Origin: Myxococcota bacterium
Lineage (GTDB): Bacteria; Myxococcota_A; UBA796; CAJQPC01
NCBI GenBank assembly: GCA_023150845.1
Contig: JAKLKD010000019.1
Span: 1-48,562 of the forward strand
DNA length: 48,562 bases
Reading direction: 5' to 3'
Below, piece after piece: positions 35,526-43,546 of this stretch. The position numbers and the translations under genes are program-made. The notes under the pieces are model-generated. The model worked only from the letters and a program-made list of their open reading frames with translations, searched no databases and had not been told where the DNA came from. The stretch's first letter is position 1. Each line of letters begins with the position of its first letter.

Positions 35526-36389
35526 TCAGCGCGTGAGCCGGGCCATCCAGCGGCAGAGGGGGTCGCGGAGGGCCTCGGCCTGCTGGCGCTCACGCTCCAA
35601 TGCGACGAGCTCGGCCTCGTCGAAAGGGTCCTGCAGGGCGCAGCGCGCCTGCTCGGTGAGCTCGTGGCGCCAGCGCCCCCCGGCCAGGGCCCGCACGTCG
35701 ACGAGCAGGTCGGCCAAGGCGCCCCGGGGGTGGAAGCAGCGCTCCAAGGCGGCGCGGTCGATGGCGCGCAAGAATGGCCGCGACACCCCGGGCAGCCAGG
35801 CGAGGCGGGCCTCGGGGTCGAGGAGGTCCCGGCCAGCGTCGTCGCGCAGGAGCGGCTCCCCGGTGGTGAGCGCCCAGAGCTCGCCGTCGCGGATCGCCCA
35901 GGCGTCGAGGCGCCCGTCGAGGCCGAGGCTCGGCTGAATCGTCGTGAGCAGGCGCTCGACGATGGACTCCAGGATCACCCGGGCCTCGTCTTGGCTCGCC
36001 CGGCGCAGGAGGTTCGGCAGGCTCTGGGCCTCGGGGGGCGCGTGGCAGACCCACCAGCCGGTGATGCGGCCCGACCCCGGGCTCAAGGCGAGGCGCCCCG
36101 GCAAGGCCCGCACCCCCTTCCCCTCCAGGGCCGCGCGGTATGCCTCGCAGGTCCCGGCGTACCGCAGGGCCTCCTTGGCGCTGGGGAAGGCCGGGAGCGC
36201 GAGGCCAAGCAGCGGCACGCCCCGCCGGACCCAGCGCATCCGCGGCCCCATGGCGCGCCAAGTGACCGGGTCGCGGTCGGACAAGGCGCTCTCTAAGCCG
36301 CTGCCCAGGCGCAGGCGCAGCTCGGCGTCTAAGGCGGCGACGTCGTCGGGGCCCAGCTCGGGCACGTTGTTGCTGCGGGGCGCGGCCAT
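35526..36389 (-). CDS. Hypothetical protein, possibly kinase-like fold
   Basis: A 287-residue cytoplasmic protein that I do not recognise. ATG at 36387-36389 has GGAGG 6 nt upstream. The centre has RLDAWAIRDGELWALTTGEPLL, which recalls the catalytic to metal-binding loop spacing of aminoglycoside-phosphotransferase-like or DUF6206-type proteins, but no clear HGD motif is present. Upstream it has AFPSAKEALRYAGTCEAYRAAL. The C-terminus is helical and charged. It is convergent with the sigma-factor gene and lies downstream of the mscS-like gene with a 36-base gap, probably in one transcript with it. Confidence 0.6.
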   Translation of the reverse strand: MAAPRSNNVPELGPDDVAALDAELRLRLGSGLESALSDRDPVTWRAMGPRMRWVRRGVPLLGLALPAFPSAKEALRYAGTCEAYRAALEGKGVRALPGRLALSPGSGRITGWWVCHAPPEAQSLPNLLRRASQDEARVILESIVERLLTTIQPSLGLDGRLDAWAIRDGELWALTTGEPLLRDDAGRDLLDPEARLAWLPGVSRPFLRAIDRAALERCFHPRGALADLLVDVRALAGGRWRHELTEQARCALQDPFDEAELVALERERQQAEALRDPLCRWMARLTR

Positions 36390-36425
36390 CCTCGGCCTCC
36401 GCCCCTAAGCTTACACCCGGCGCGC

Positions 36426-37589
36426 TCAGGCCGTCGGCGGCTCCCGGCGGCCGCGGAGCTGCTCGACGAGGCGCTCATCCAGGTGCAGGTCGAGCTGCGG
36501 GAAGGGGATCTCGATCTGGTGCTCCTTGAGCGCGAACCAGATCGCCTTGTTGAGCTCGGAGAGCGCCGTGGGGCGCATCCAGGGGCTGTCGATCCAGATG
36601 CTCAGCTCCCAGTCCACCGACGAGGCGCCGAAGCCGCGGAGCATCACCACCGGGGCGCGGCTCGGGTGCCGGTGGGGCGAGCGCTCGCCGACCTCGAGGA
36701 GCACCCGCTCGACCAGCGCCATGTCGGCGTTGTACGAGACCCCGATGGGCGCGCGCACCCGGACGATGGAGTCGGTGTAGTTGTAGTTCTTCACCATCGC
36801 CTGCACGATGGTGGCGTTGGGCACGATGACGTCCTCGTCGTCCCGGGTGAGCACGACCGTGGAGCGCACGCCGAGCTGCTTCACCATGACGTCCTCGCCG
36901 TTGAGGTGCAGCACATCCGTCGGCTTGATGCTGCGCTCCATGAGCAGGATGATGCCGGAGACGAAGTTCTCCACGATGTTCTGCATCGCGAAGCCGAGGC
37001 CCACGGCGAAGATGGCCCCGGCGGCGAAGAGCGCCGAGAGGTCAAAGCCGAGGAGCTCCAAGGCGACGCCGATGCCCAAGGCCATGACGGCGTGGTGCAC
37101 GAGCCGCCCGGTCACGGTGATGCCGCCGTCGTCCTTCACGCCCCGGAGCGTGATGGCCCGCTTGAACCCGCGCTCGGCGAGCTGAGAGCCCCACCAGGCG
37201 AAGGCCAAGGCCGCGGTGAACAGCAGGGCCGAGCTGAGCGTGACCCGCAGGCTGCCGAGGGTCATCAGCTCCAGGCCGCCGAGCTTCCGCAGCCCGTCGA
37301 GGTTGAGCCCGGTGTCGCTGAGCGCGGCGACCGTCGCGATGAGCACGAAGGGCCAGCGCACGAGCCGCGCCGCCGTGCGCCGGTCGTCCAGGTGGCGCTC
37401 GTCGCCCTCGCCCTCCGTCTCCCGGGCGAGCCGCGCGAGGAGCCAGGCCTCGAGCCGCGCCCCCACCCAGAGGGCGAGCCCGACCGCCAAGAGCAGCCGC
37501 AAGGGGACGTAGAGGGGGATGACGATCGTCCCCCAGCGCAGCAGGGGCGTGGCGAGGAGCTCCGAGATCGTGGTCAGCAAGCTTTCCAT
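36426..37589 (-). CDS. MscS-family mechanosensitive channel
   Basis: A 387-residue small-conductance mechanosensitive channel. Four or five membrane helices occupy residues 1-215; the pore-lining helix is LFAAGAIFAVGLGFAMQNIVENFVSG, written in two parts here as the family's FAVGLGFAMQ and NIVENFVSG. The cytoplasmic beta domain follows with VLTRDDEDVIVPNATIV, the common V(x)IPN signature. The C-terminal alpha/beta domain has YNYTDSIVRVRAPIGVSY. The protein is longer than E. coli MscS (286 aa) by an N-terminal helical extension. It should protect against osmotic downshock. The start is ATG at 37587-37589, 64 bases from a divergent gene. Confidence 0.92.
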   Translation of the reverse strand: MESLLTTISELLATPLLRWGTIVIPLYVPLRLLLAVGLALWVGARLEAWLLARLARETEGEGDERHLDDRRTAARLVRWPFVLIATVAALSDTGLNLDGLRKLGGLELMTLGSLRVTLSSALLFTAALAFAWWGSQLAERGFKRAITLRGVKDDGGITVTGRLVHHAVMALGIGVALELLGFDLSALFAAGAIFAVGLGFAMQNIVENFVSGIILLMERSIKPTDVLHLNGEDVMVKQLGVRSTVVLTRDDEDVIVPNATIVQAMVKNYNYTDSIVRVRAPIGVSYNADMALVERVLLEVGERSPHRHPSRAPVVMLRGFGASSVDWELSIWIDSPWMRPTALSELNKAIWFALKEHQIEIPFPQLDLHLDERLVEQLRGRREPPTA

Positions 37590-37653
37590 GGCCTTGAGTT
37601 TAACCCGGTTCTGGCGCTGGCCGGGCTTCTAGGCTTGTCGGCAGGGGCGCGTT

Positions 37654-38916
37654 ATGGTTGTTTGGAACCGAGAGAGTCTGCACGAGGTGAGCTTGCTGTC
37701 TGCGCTCCAGAGCTTGGGTGAAGCGATCGACGCCGCTTGGGCGGAGCAGCACTACGACGCCGCGTCTTTCCCGGAGCTCGCCGCCCAGGCGCTCGCCGAG
37801 GGCATGCTGCACCTCGGCTTCTCCTTAGAGGCGACCCTCTCCGCCGTGCTCACCGCCCGGCAGATGCCCGCCCAGGAGCCCGGCCGGGGCCTGCTCACCT
37901 TGACCCTCGCCCGCTGGCCCCGCTTCCTCTTTGAGCTGCGGGTGCTCGGCGAGCCCGACCCGAGCCTGCAGAGCCACCGCGTGCCCGGCGCGTTTCAGCT
38001 CCTCTCCGGGGAGGCCCTCGCCTCGTCTTGGGTGTTCGACCCCGAGGACGAGATCAACGAGGGCTTCGCCTGGGGCCGCCTGGAGCTCGACCGCGTAGAG
38101 TGGCTCCGGCCTGGGGACGCCCGCCCCGCGGCGCCGGGCCGCCAGATCGTGCACACCTCGGTCACCCTCGACGACCCCACGGTGATGCTCGTGCTGCGGG
38201 CCACCCGGCCGTCCGTGCTCGGCGAGCGCCGCACCTGGACCCCCGGGGCGAGCCTCGACCTCTCCCAGATCCCCGCCCTCGTGCTCCTCCAGCAGCAGTC
38301 CTTGGAGGTGATGCAGCACGTCTCCGCCGAACGTTTTGACGAGGCGCTGGGGCAGCTCCTCACCCGCCTCGACGTGGCCTCGGCTTTTTTTCTGCTGATG
38401 CAGAGCGCCCGGCACCTCGCCGAGCCCGCCCGCCGGGAGCGGGTGCTCGTCGGGCTCAACGCCCAGAGCCCCGCCTGGGGTCGCCGCTTCGCCGAGGCGC
38501 TGGACGAGGAGGTGCGCCGCCAGTGGCTCCTCCGCCGCCGCGGGGCCTGGACCGGCACGGAGCACCGCCGCCTCTGGGCGCTGATGTTGACCTTGCCCAG
38601 CCGCAAGGCGCTCCTCGACGCCATTCACCAGCTTCACCCCGGCGAAGACGCCCTGGAGCTCGCCTTGGGCTGGGTGCGCAGCCTCGCCTTGGCCCCGGCG
38701 CAGAACCCCAACGACCCCAACGCCTTGGGCGTGGAGCTCAACGACACGACCTCCCTCATCCTGCGGGCGATGATGGAGAGCGACGACATGCCGAGCGTGC
38801 TGCGCCGTCTGGGAGAGGTTTATGAGCCCGAGGACGTGCGCGCCCAGGCCAGCCGCATCGCCTCGGTCTGCGCGTTGTTCCGCCGGGCACCTGCGCTTCA
38901 GCCGCTCCTCCGCTGA
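37654..38916 (+). CDS. Large hypothetical protein (420 aa)
   Basis: A 420-residue protein with no signal peptide or membrane segments. ATG 37654 has AGGGG 6 nt upstream. I recognise no family. The N-terminal half is mixed beta (FLFELRVLGEPDP, TVMLVLRATRPSVLG); the second half is helical (LLTRLDVASAFFLLMQSARHL, ALDEEVRRQWLLRRRG). Its codon use matches its neighbours, so it is a resident gene. It is followed after 63 bases by the CpaE-like gene in the same direction, which suggests a shared process, perhaps secretion or signalling, but nothing in the sequence proves this. Confidence 0.65.
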   Translation: MVVWNRESLHEVSLLSALQSLGEAIDAAWAEQHYDAASFPELAAQALAEGMLHLGFSLEATLSAVLTARQMPAQEPGRGLLTLTLARWPRFLFELRVLGEPDPSLQSHRVPGAFQLLSGEALASSWVFDPEDEINEGFAWGRLELDRVEWLRPGDARPAAPGRQIVHTSVTLDDPTVMLVLRATRPSVLGERRTWTPGASLDLSQIPALVLLQQQSLEVMQHVSAERFDEALGQLLTRLDVASAFFLLMQSARHLAEPARRERVLVGLNAQSPAWGRRFAEALDEEVRRQWLLRRRGAWTGTEHRRLWALMLTLPSRKALLDAIHQLHPGEDALELALGWVRSLALAPAQNPNDPNALGVELNDTTSLILRAMMESDDMPSVLRRLGEVYEPEDVRAQASRIASVCALFRRAPALQPLLR

Positions 38917-38979
38917 ACCGTTCTGTCGGACACGGGTTATGCTTCTCGGCTTCCCCCCATCCGAAGCGGCGGAGACTCT

Positions 38980-40122
38980 GTGGTTCGATACGGTCTGCTC
39001 GGCGGCACCAACGTCTTAGAGGCGCACCTGCGGCAGGCGCTCGCGCAGGTGGCCGTGCCTGTCGGGAGCTGGCCCGACCACTACGCGCCGCTCCACAGCA
39101 TCGAGGAGGTCGGCACCCAGCTCCTCTTCGTGAACGGCACGCGGGACTTTGACGACGCCCTACGCGCCGCCCGCTCCATCGCGCCGCACACGCGCATGGA
39201 GCTCGTGATGCTCGGCGACGCCGAGGTGAAGGACAACCTCCTCGCGGCGATGCGCGCGGGCTGCCGGGAGCTCCTGCACCCCTACCGCGACGCGACCCGC
39301 CTCGCCGAGGTGGTGACCGAGCTCTCCGAGCGTGTGGTGGGCCAAGGCGAGGGGGACGCCGAGGTCATCGCGGTCACCGGCAGCCGGGGCGGGGTCGGCG
39401 TGACGACGGTCGCCTTGGGCCTGGCCCACGTCATCGCCCAGGAGAAGCGCAACGCGGCGGTGGTCGTGGATCTGGACCAGGCCGGGGGTGACCTCATCTC
39501 GGCGATCAACCTGCGCACGGGCTACACGACCCACGACCTCTTGGCGAACCTCAGCCGCCTCGACGTGAACAAGGTGCGGAGCGCCGTGGTGCGGCGGGAG
39601 TCGGGCCTCTGGGTGCTGCCCCAGCCCGAGGAGGACATCGACACGACCACCGTGACCGAGCAGGACATCGCGCCGCTCATGGGGGTGCTGCGGCGCACCT
39701 TCACCCACGTCGTCGTGGACTCCGGCTCGGCGATGGCCGACGCCGGCCGGGCGGTGCTCTCCGAGGCGAGCCACGTCGTGCTCGTGACCGACCAGGAGAT
39801 CGTCTCCTTACGCACGGCCGTGCGGCGCCTCAAGCTGCTGACCGACCTGGGCTTAGACAAGGACCAGATCCACGTCGTGCTCAACCGCTACAACCCCCGC
39901 CGTAAGCCCGACCGCGACGAGATCACCGCCCAGCTCAAGGTGACGGGCCTCTGGACCCTCGCGAACGACTACGACGCGGTGAGCGGCGCGCTCAACGAGG
40001 GCGTGAGCGTGGTCGAGCACGCCCCCCGCAGCGAGGTGAGCGACGACGTCCGCGGCCTCAAGGCGAAGATCTTCGGCGAGAAGGTCGAGAAGAAGACGCG
40101 AGGCTGGTGGCTGCGGGGGTGA
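38980..40122 (+). CDS. CpaE/TadZ-like protein with degenerate P-loop
   Basis: A 380-residue protein from GTG 38980 (GGAG about 5 nt upstream). Residues 1-115 are a receiver-like fold without the phosphorylatable Asp context (LLFVNGTRDFDDALRAARSI, MRAGCRELLHPY), as in CpaE/TadZ. The ParA/MinD-like domain follows: ITGSRGGVGVTT-type P-loop read here as TGSRGGVGVTTVALGLAHV, then VVDLDQAGGDLISAINLR and VVVDSGSAMAD. Both lysines of the deviant Walker A (KGGxGKT) are replaced, by Arg and Val. Atypical P-loops are known among TadZ proteins, which place the Tad pilus at the cell pole. No pilus ATPase or pilin gene is next to it. Confidence 0.85.
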   Translation: MVRYGLLGGTNVLEAHLRQALAQVAVPVGSWPDHYAPLHSIEEVGTQLLFVNGTRDFDDALRAARSIAPHTRMELVMLGDAEVKDNLLAAMRAGCRELLHPYRDATRLAEVVTELSERVVGQGEGDAEVIAVTGSRGGVGVTTVALGLAHVIAQEKRNAAVVVDLDQAGGDLISAINLRTGYTTHDLLANLSRLDVNKVRSAVVRRESGLWVLPQPEEDIDTTTVTEQDIAPLMGVLRRTFTHVVVDSGSAMADAGRAVLSEASHVVLVTDQEIVSLRTAVRRLKLLTDLGLDKDQIHVVLNRYNPRRKPDRDEITAQLKVTGLWTLANDYDAVSGALNEGVSVVEHAPRSEVSDDVRGLKAKIFGEKVEKKTRGWWLRG

Positions 40123-40178
40123 GCTGACGCGGCGAGTGGTTGGGGCAAGCCGGGAGCCGCGCAGAGGGCGCGGTGGGC

Positions 40179-41073
40179 CTACCGGACGAGGAAGATCCTG
40201 AACTGTTGCTCACCGCTCACCTGCGCGATGACTCCGCCATCGTCGAGGATGCAGACCCTGCTGACCTCCGCTGTAGGCGTGTACATACACGACTCATCTC
40301 CGAGTCCCCATGGAAAGCTATTCGCCTCTCGACACACACCCGTTGGATCATAGGTGAGGTCCATCAGCCGTGTGTATGTCCACTGGTCAAGAGTGTCCGT
40401 GGTAACCAGAACGCCAGCCTCAGACCCCTCGGTGACTCCAAACACGATCTTGTTGCCTTGCGTGAAGGAGGAGGCCGCACGCTTCCTCGTCCACAGGTCA
40501 TTTGGGACAACTTTGATCTGGTAATTGGATGTATGTCTGCTCTCGTTCGCCGATCTAAAAAACTCTTGGTATGACTCCGAATGGAATGAATCTATCAACA
40601 ACAATGGCGTGGATATGCTTCCAGCAACGTCAATAAACGACGGCCACAACCTCGTCTCACAGCGAGAGCTCTCCAAATCGCAGGTGGACACTTACCACGC
40701 CGCCCTGCATTTGAACGAAATTTTGAGTGTGGAGCTTGCCCTGAAGCAAGTATTCGGTACGGGCCTCACCTCGCACAGTAACCATGCACGAATCATCAAC
40801 ATAGTGCACGCCGTTCGGAAAATGCTGAACATATGTCGGACGGTCAGCCGATGACTCAGCCGCCCACTCCTCGCTGAAATCCTTAGGCTTTGCAAACGCG
40901 GTCCACCCGAGCGTGTCAACCTCGTACTCCCACATAAACCCATCCACGTTGTACAGCGTAAAGCCCTTCGGGCTACACGAGATGGGCTCGTACCTTCTCG
41001 ATTGATACAACTCCACCACATCTGTGCTGCACCCGCCAAGCCAGGCCATGGCGAACACTCCGGCGCTTACCAT
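40179..41073 (-). pseudogene. Frameshifted Cys-rich lipoprotein gene in AT-rich patch
   Basis: Two overlapping minus-strand frames read as one protein. The first starts at ATG 41073 with leader MVSAGVFAMAWLGGC (lipobox LGGC, Cys15) and stops at 40657 after 138 residues. The second is open from 40691 to 40179 (170 residues). Removal of one base in GTAAGTG near 40695 would join them as GGVVVSTCDLESSRC, giving about 300 residues with evenly placed cysteines. Either the gene is inactivated or the assembly has a one-base error; two coupled genes are less likely because the second would lack a leader. G+C in a counted 60-base piece (40561-40620) is 40%, far below the neighbours. No family is recognised. 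Confidence 0.6.
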
Positions 41074-41179
41074 TCCTGTAGATCCGCGATACGGGTATGG
41101 AGTTGACCGATAGAACATACAGCGACGCTCGTCAAACGAACACCGAGACCTCGGGACGCCCAACGCGCTGGGCCGGGGC

Positions 41180-42010
41180 CTAGGGGCACTCGACGAGGCA
41201 CGGCGCCCACTCGAGCTTGTCTTCGCCGTCGATCTGCTCGCTGCACCGACTGTAAAGCGCCTCTGAGACAGTGGCGCACGTGGAGACCGTATAATCGCCA
41301 CCGTATCGGGTGATCCACCCTGCGAGCGTCCAGAGCTGCACGCCGTAGGCGCCTTCGCGAGAGAGATCGCAGTCCATCTCAGGATCTTGAGAGCAAGGAA
41401 CGTGCCCCCCATAAATCCGATGCGCGGCCTCATGAACGATGATTCCAGCCGCCACCGCGGGAGCGTCGAAGTGGCTGAGGTCCGGGCGCCACGAGAGCAT
41501 GAGCGGCGTGAAGGTGCCTCGGTGGTCCTGGGCGTCGTAGTACGCCGCGGCGTTGGGGTGATCCGGCGAGGCGTCTGCGAATTCCGACACAAACAACGAC
41601 GCCCGAATCATCGCGAACATGAGCTCGGCGCGTGGGGCGTCAGGCGCCACCTGCGCGCGGATCAGCTCCTCGTACACAAACTGGGGCAGGTCAGGATCGT
41701 TCCACACGTCTTGGGCGCTGTCCTGCTCGTCCGCGAGGAGGTCGAGCAGGCCCACCAGCACAAACGACCCGGTGGCGGAGTCTTGCAGCCTCTCCGGCGT
41801 AAACCCGAAGCTCACCCAGTCCAACCCGATCGTCGCCCCGAGCGCCTCGGCGCACTCAGCGCTGATCATCGGCGCCGCCTCATCCGCGTTGCGCCCCGGA
41901 TGCCAACGCTCCACCTCTACCCAGCAGACCGCCCGGGCGTTGGCGTAATCCGAGACCGGCGGCTGGCACCCCGCGACGACGAGGGCCCCGGCGATGGTGA
42001 GGCGCTGCAT
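41180..42010 (-). CDS. Lipoprotein with zinc-protease-like HExxH motif
   Basis: A 276-residue predicted lipoprotein. I start it at ATG 42008-42010 because the leader MQRLTIAGALVVAGC has a lipobox VAGC (Cys15); upstream in-frame ATGs give a Pro/Arg-rich extension instead. The motif IIVHEAAHRIYGGH gives HEAAH, the zinc motif of metallopeptidases, plus a His six residues on that could be a third ligand. Several cysteines occur in pairs (CSQDPEMDC, CATVSEALYSRC, CLVEC). No named family fits by eye. It could digest proteins at the cell surface. It lies upstream of the frameshifted lipoprotein gene in the same direction with a 106-base gap. Confidence 0.72.
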   Translation of the reverse strand: MQRLTIAGALVVAGCQPPVSDYANARAVCWVEVERWHPGRNADEAAPMISAECAEALGATIGLDWVSFGFTPERLQDSATGSFVLVGLLDLLADEQDSAQDVWNDPDLPQFVYEELIRAQVAPDAPRAELMFAMIRASLFVSEFADASPDHPNAAAYYDAQDHRGTFTPLMLSWRPDLSHFDAPAVAAGIIVHEAAHRIYGGHVPCSQDPEMDCDLSREGAYGVQLWTLAGWITRYGGDYTVSTCATVSEALYSRCSEQIDGEDKLEWAPCLVECP

Positions 42011-42142
42011 GGGCAGCCGCCCCAAGGCCCGCCGCGGCGCCACGGCGCGGCGCTCCCCTACCCCACGGGGCTTGAGGGGCGGACCCTGCGCGGACGCCAT
42101 GCGCGTGAGCGGGTCCTCTGGAGCGATTCCCCAGACATCACC

Positions 42143-42400
42143 GTGAGCGATCGGTCTGGCCACAAGCACCTCTACAGCCCTTATCGGACCATAGCCGAGG
42201 TCTTGTGGTCAAGCAGGGATGCCGTCTTTGACAGCCGACGCGGCGTCTGGGTCGGCGAGGCCGTCGTTCATTCGGGCGAGCGCCAGCGCGCGCAGACGAG
42301 CGCCACGCGCAGCCCCTCCTGGCGCGCCACCCAGACGCGGCTCGGCGACTCGCCGCCGCTCAAGGCCCTGCTCACCACGATCAACCCGCCCTCGCCGTAA
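42143..42400 (+). CDS. Possible small protein or gene fragment (85 aa)
   Basis: From GTG 42143 an 85-residue frame ends at 42400. Codons end in G or C as in true genes of this window, and the translation (TIAEVLWSSRDAVFDSRRG, ALLTTINPPSP) looks protein-like. However, there is no good ribosome site before it and no homolog I recognise. It is more likely the 3' part of a decayed gene than an intact gene. Confidence 0.3.
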   Translation: MSDRSGHKHLYSPYRTIAEVLWSSRDAVFDSRRGVWVGEAVVHSGERQRAQTSATRSPSWRATQTRLGDSPPLKALLTTINPPSP

Positions 42401-42448
42401 CCGCCGCGCCTTAAAGCGACGGCCGCCCGGCGGCGCAGACCGCGCTGA

Positions 42449-42544
42449 AGCCCGACCACCGCAGGGGCGAAGCCCTCCAACGATACGAAGGCGCTGGTCG
42501 AGTCCTTCTTCAACAAGCCGAGCAAGGGCGACAACCTCGACTGA
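42449..42544 (+). pseudogene. Decayed 3' end of an unknown gene
   Basis: A 31-codon frame without ATG, GTG or TTG, preceded by a stop codon, ends in KALVESFFNKPSKGDNLD then TGA. Just upstream another frame reads SDGRPAAQTALKPD. Joining the two by a frameshift gives a continuous protein-like tail. This fits a degraded gene. Confidence 0.35.
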
Positions 42545-42640
42545 CACGCTGGGGGGGCGCCCGTCACGAAGGGCCCGAGGCGCGGATCGGGGATACGTTG
42601 TTGTGGCGCCCTCAACAACCCCGGCCAGGAGCGACACGAC

Positions 42641-43534
42641 GTGCCCAGCGGTCTCCTCACCCTCCTCGATGACATCGCGACGCTCTTGGATGACGTCGCG
42701 ACGATGACCAAGGTCGCCGCGAAGCAGACCTCCGGCGTGCTCGGCGACGACCTGGCCCTCAACGCCGAGCAGGTCACGGGGGTCCAGTCCGCTCGGGAGC
42801 TCCCCGTGGTGTGGGCGGTGTTTAAGGGCTCGGCGCTGAACAAGGTCATCCTCGTGCCGGCGGCGCTCGTGATCAGCGCCGTCTCCACCACCCTGATGAC
42901 CGCCCTGCTCATGGCCGGAGGCGCGTTCTTGTGCTTTGAGGGCTTCGAGAAGGTCGCGCACCGGCTCATGCCCCACAAGGCTGAAGACGCCGAGGACGAG
43001 GCCCACCGCCAGGGCCACCTCAAGGCCGTGCTCGACCCGGCCGCCGACGTCGTGGCCTTTGAGCGGGAGCGGGTCAAGGGCGCCATCCGGACGGACCTCA
43101 TCTTGTCGGCGGAGATCATCGTCATCTCGTTGAACACCGTCATCAGCGAGCCCCTCTTGCGGCAGGCCCTGGTCCTCACGGCGATCTCGGCCTTGATGAC
43201 CGTCGGCGTCTATGGCCTCGTCGCCGTGATCGTGAAGCTCGACGACCTCGGCCTCGCCCTCAACCGCCAGGCGAGCGCCGCCGCCAAGGCCCTCGGCAAG
43301 GGCCTGCTGCTGGGCGCGCCGCTGCTCATGAAGGGCCTGTCCGTCGCCGGGACGGTGGCGCTGTTTCTGGTCGGCGGCGGCATCTTGGCCCACGGCATCC
43401 CGCCGATTCACCACGTCGTCGAGCAGCAGCCCGCGGTCCTGGGCGCGCTCATCAACGGCGGCGTCGGCGTGATCGCCGGGGCGCTGCTCCTCGCCGTGGT
43501 GACCCTCGTCAAGCGCCTGCGCGCCCAGGCCTAG
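42641..43534 (+). CDS. DUF808 family membrane protein (YedI-like)
   Basis: A 297-residue integral membrane protein of the usual DUF808 length. Landmarks are LLDDIATLLDDVATMTKVAAKQTSGVLGDDLA at the start (given here only by its first part LLDDIATLLDDVATMTKVAA), FLCFEGFEKVAHR, GAIRTDLILSAEIIVISLN and ILAHGIPPIHH. Five or more hydrophobic segments span the protein. GTG 42641 has AGGAG about 9 nt upstream. The family is found in many proteobacteria and its function is not known. It stands alone between the decayed region and the convergent FAD-enzyme gene (12-base gap). Confidence 0.92.
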   Translation: MPSGLLTLLDDIATLLDDVATMTKVAAKQTSGVLGDDLALNAEQVTGVQSARELPVVWAVFKGSALNKVILVPAALVISAVSTTLMTALLMAGGAFLCFEGFEKVAHRLMPHKAEDAEDEAHRQGHLKAVLDPAADVVAFERERVKGAIRTDLILSAEIIVISLNTVISEPLLRQALVLTAISALMTVGVYGLVAVIVKLDDLGLALNRQASAAAKALGKGLLLGAPLLMKGLSVAGTVALFLVGGGILAHGIPPIHHVVEQQPAVLGALINGGVGVIAGALLLAVVTLVKRLRAQA

Positions 43535-43546
43535 CCGCCCACGCCC

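Larger units (their letters stand above)
42011..42640. other. 630-base intergenic region with possible gene remnants
   Basis: Between the divergent zinc-protease lipoprotein and DUF808 genes there is no full-length gene. On the plus strand one frame from about 42105 to 42400 has a strong GC-ending codon pattern. A second piece (42449-42541) ends in a natural-looking tail ALVESFFNKPSKGDNLD but has no start codon. A GATACG box at about 42594 may be a -10 for the DUF808 gene. The region looks like a graveyard of one or two genes. Confidence 0.45.

Noticed and set aside
40525-40854. Plus-strand 109-codon frame in the AT-rich patch
   Set aside because: It overlaps the minus-strand lipoprotein frames, which have a lipobox and evenly placed cysteines; no ribosome site on the plus strand.
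41120-41150. Hairpin CCGAG-GT-CTCGG as terminator of the zinc-protease lipoprotein gene
   Set aside because: The loop would be only two bases and there is no T-tract.
41387-42400. Plus-strand 337-codon open frame
   Set aside because: Most of it is antisense to the zinc-protease-like lipoprotein; only the last ~85 codons lie outside and are listed separately.
42209-43414. Minus-strand 401-codon frame opposite the DUF808 gene
   Set aside because: It is a shadow of a well-supported membrane protein gene and has no domain of its own.
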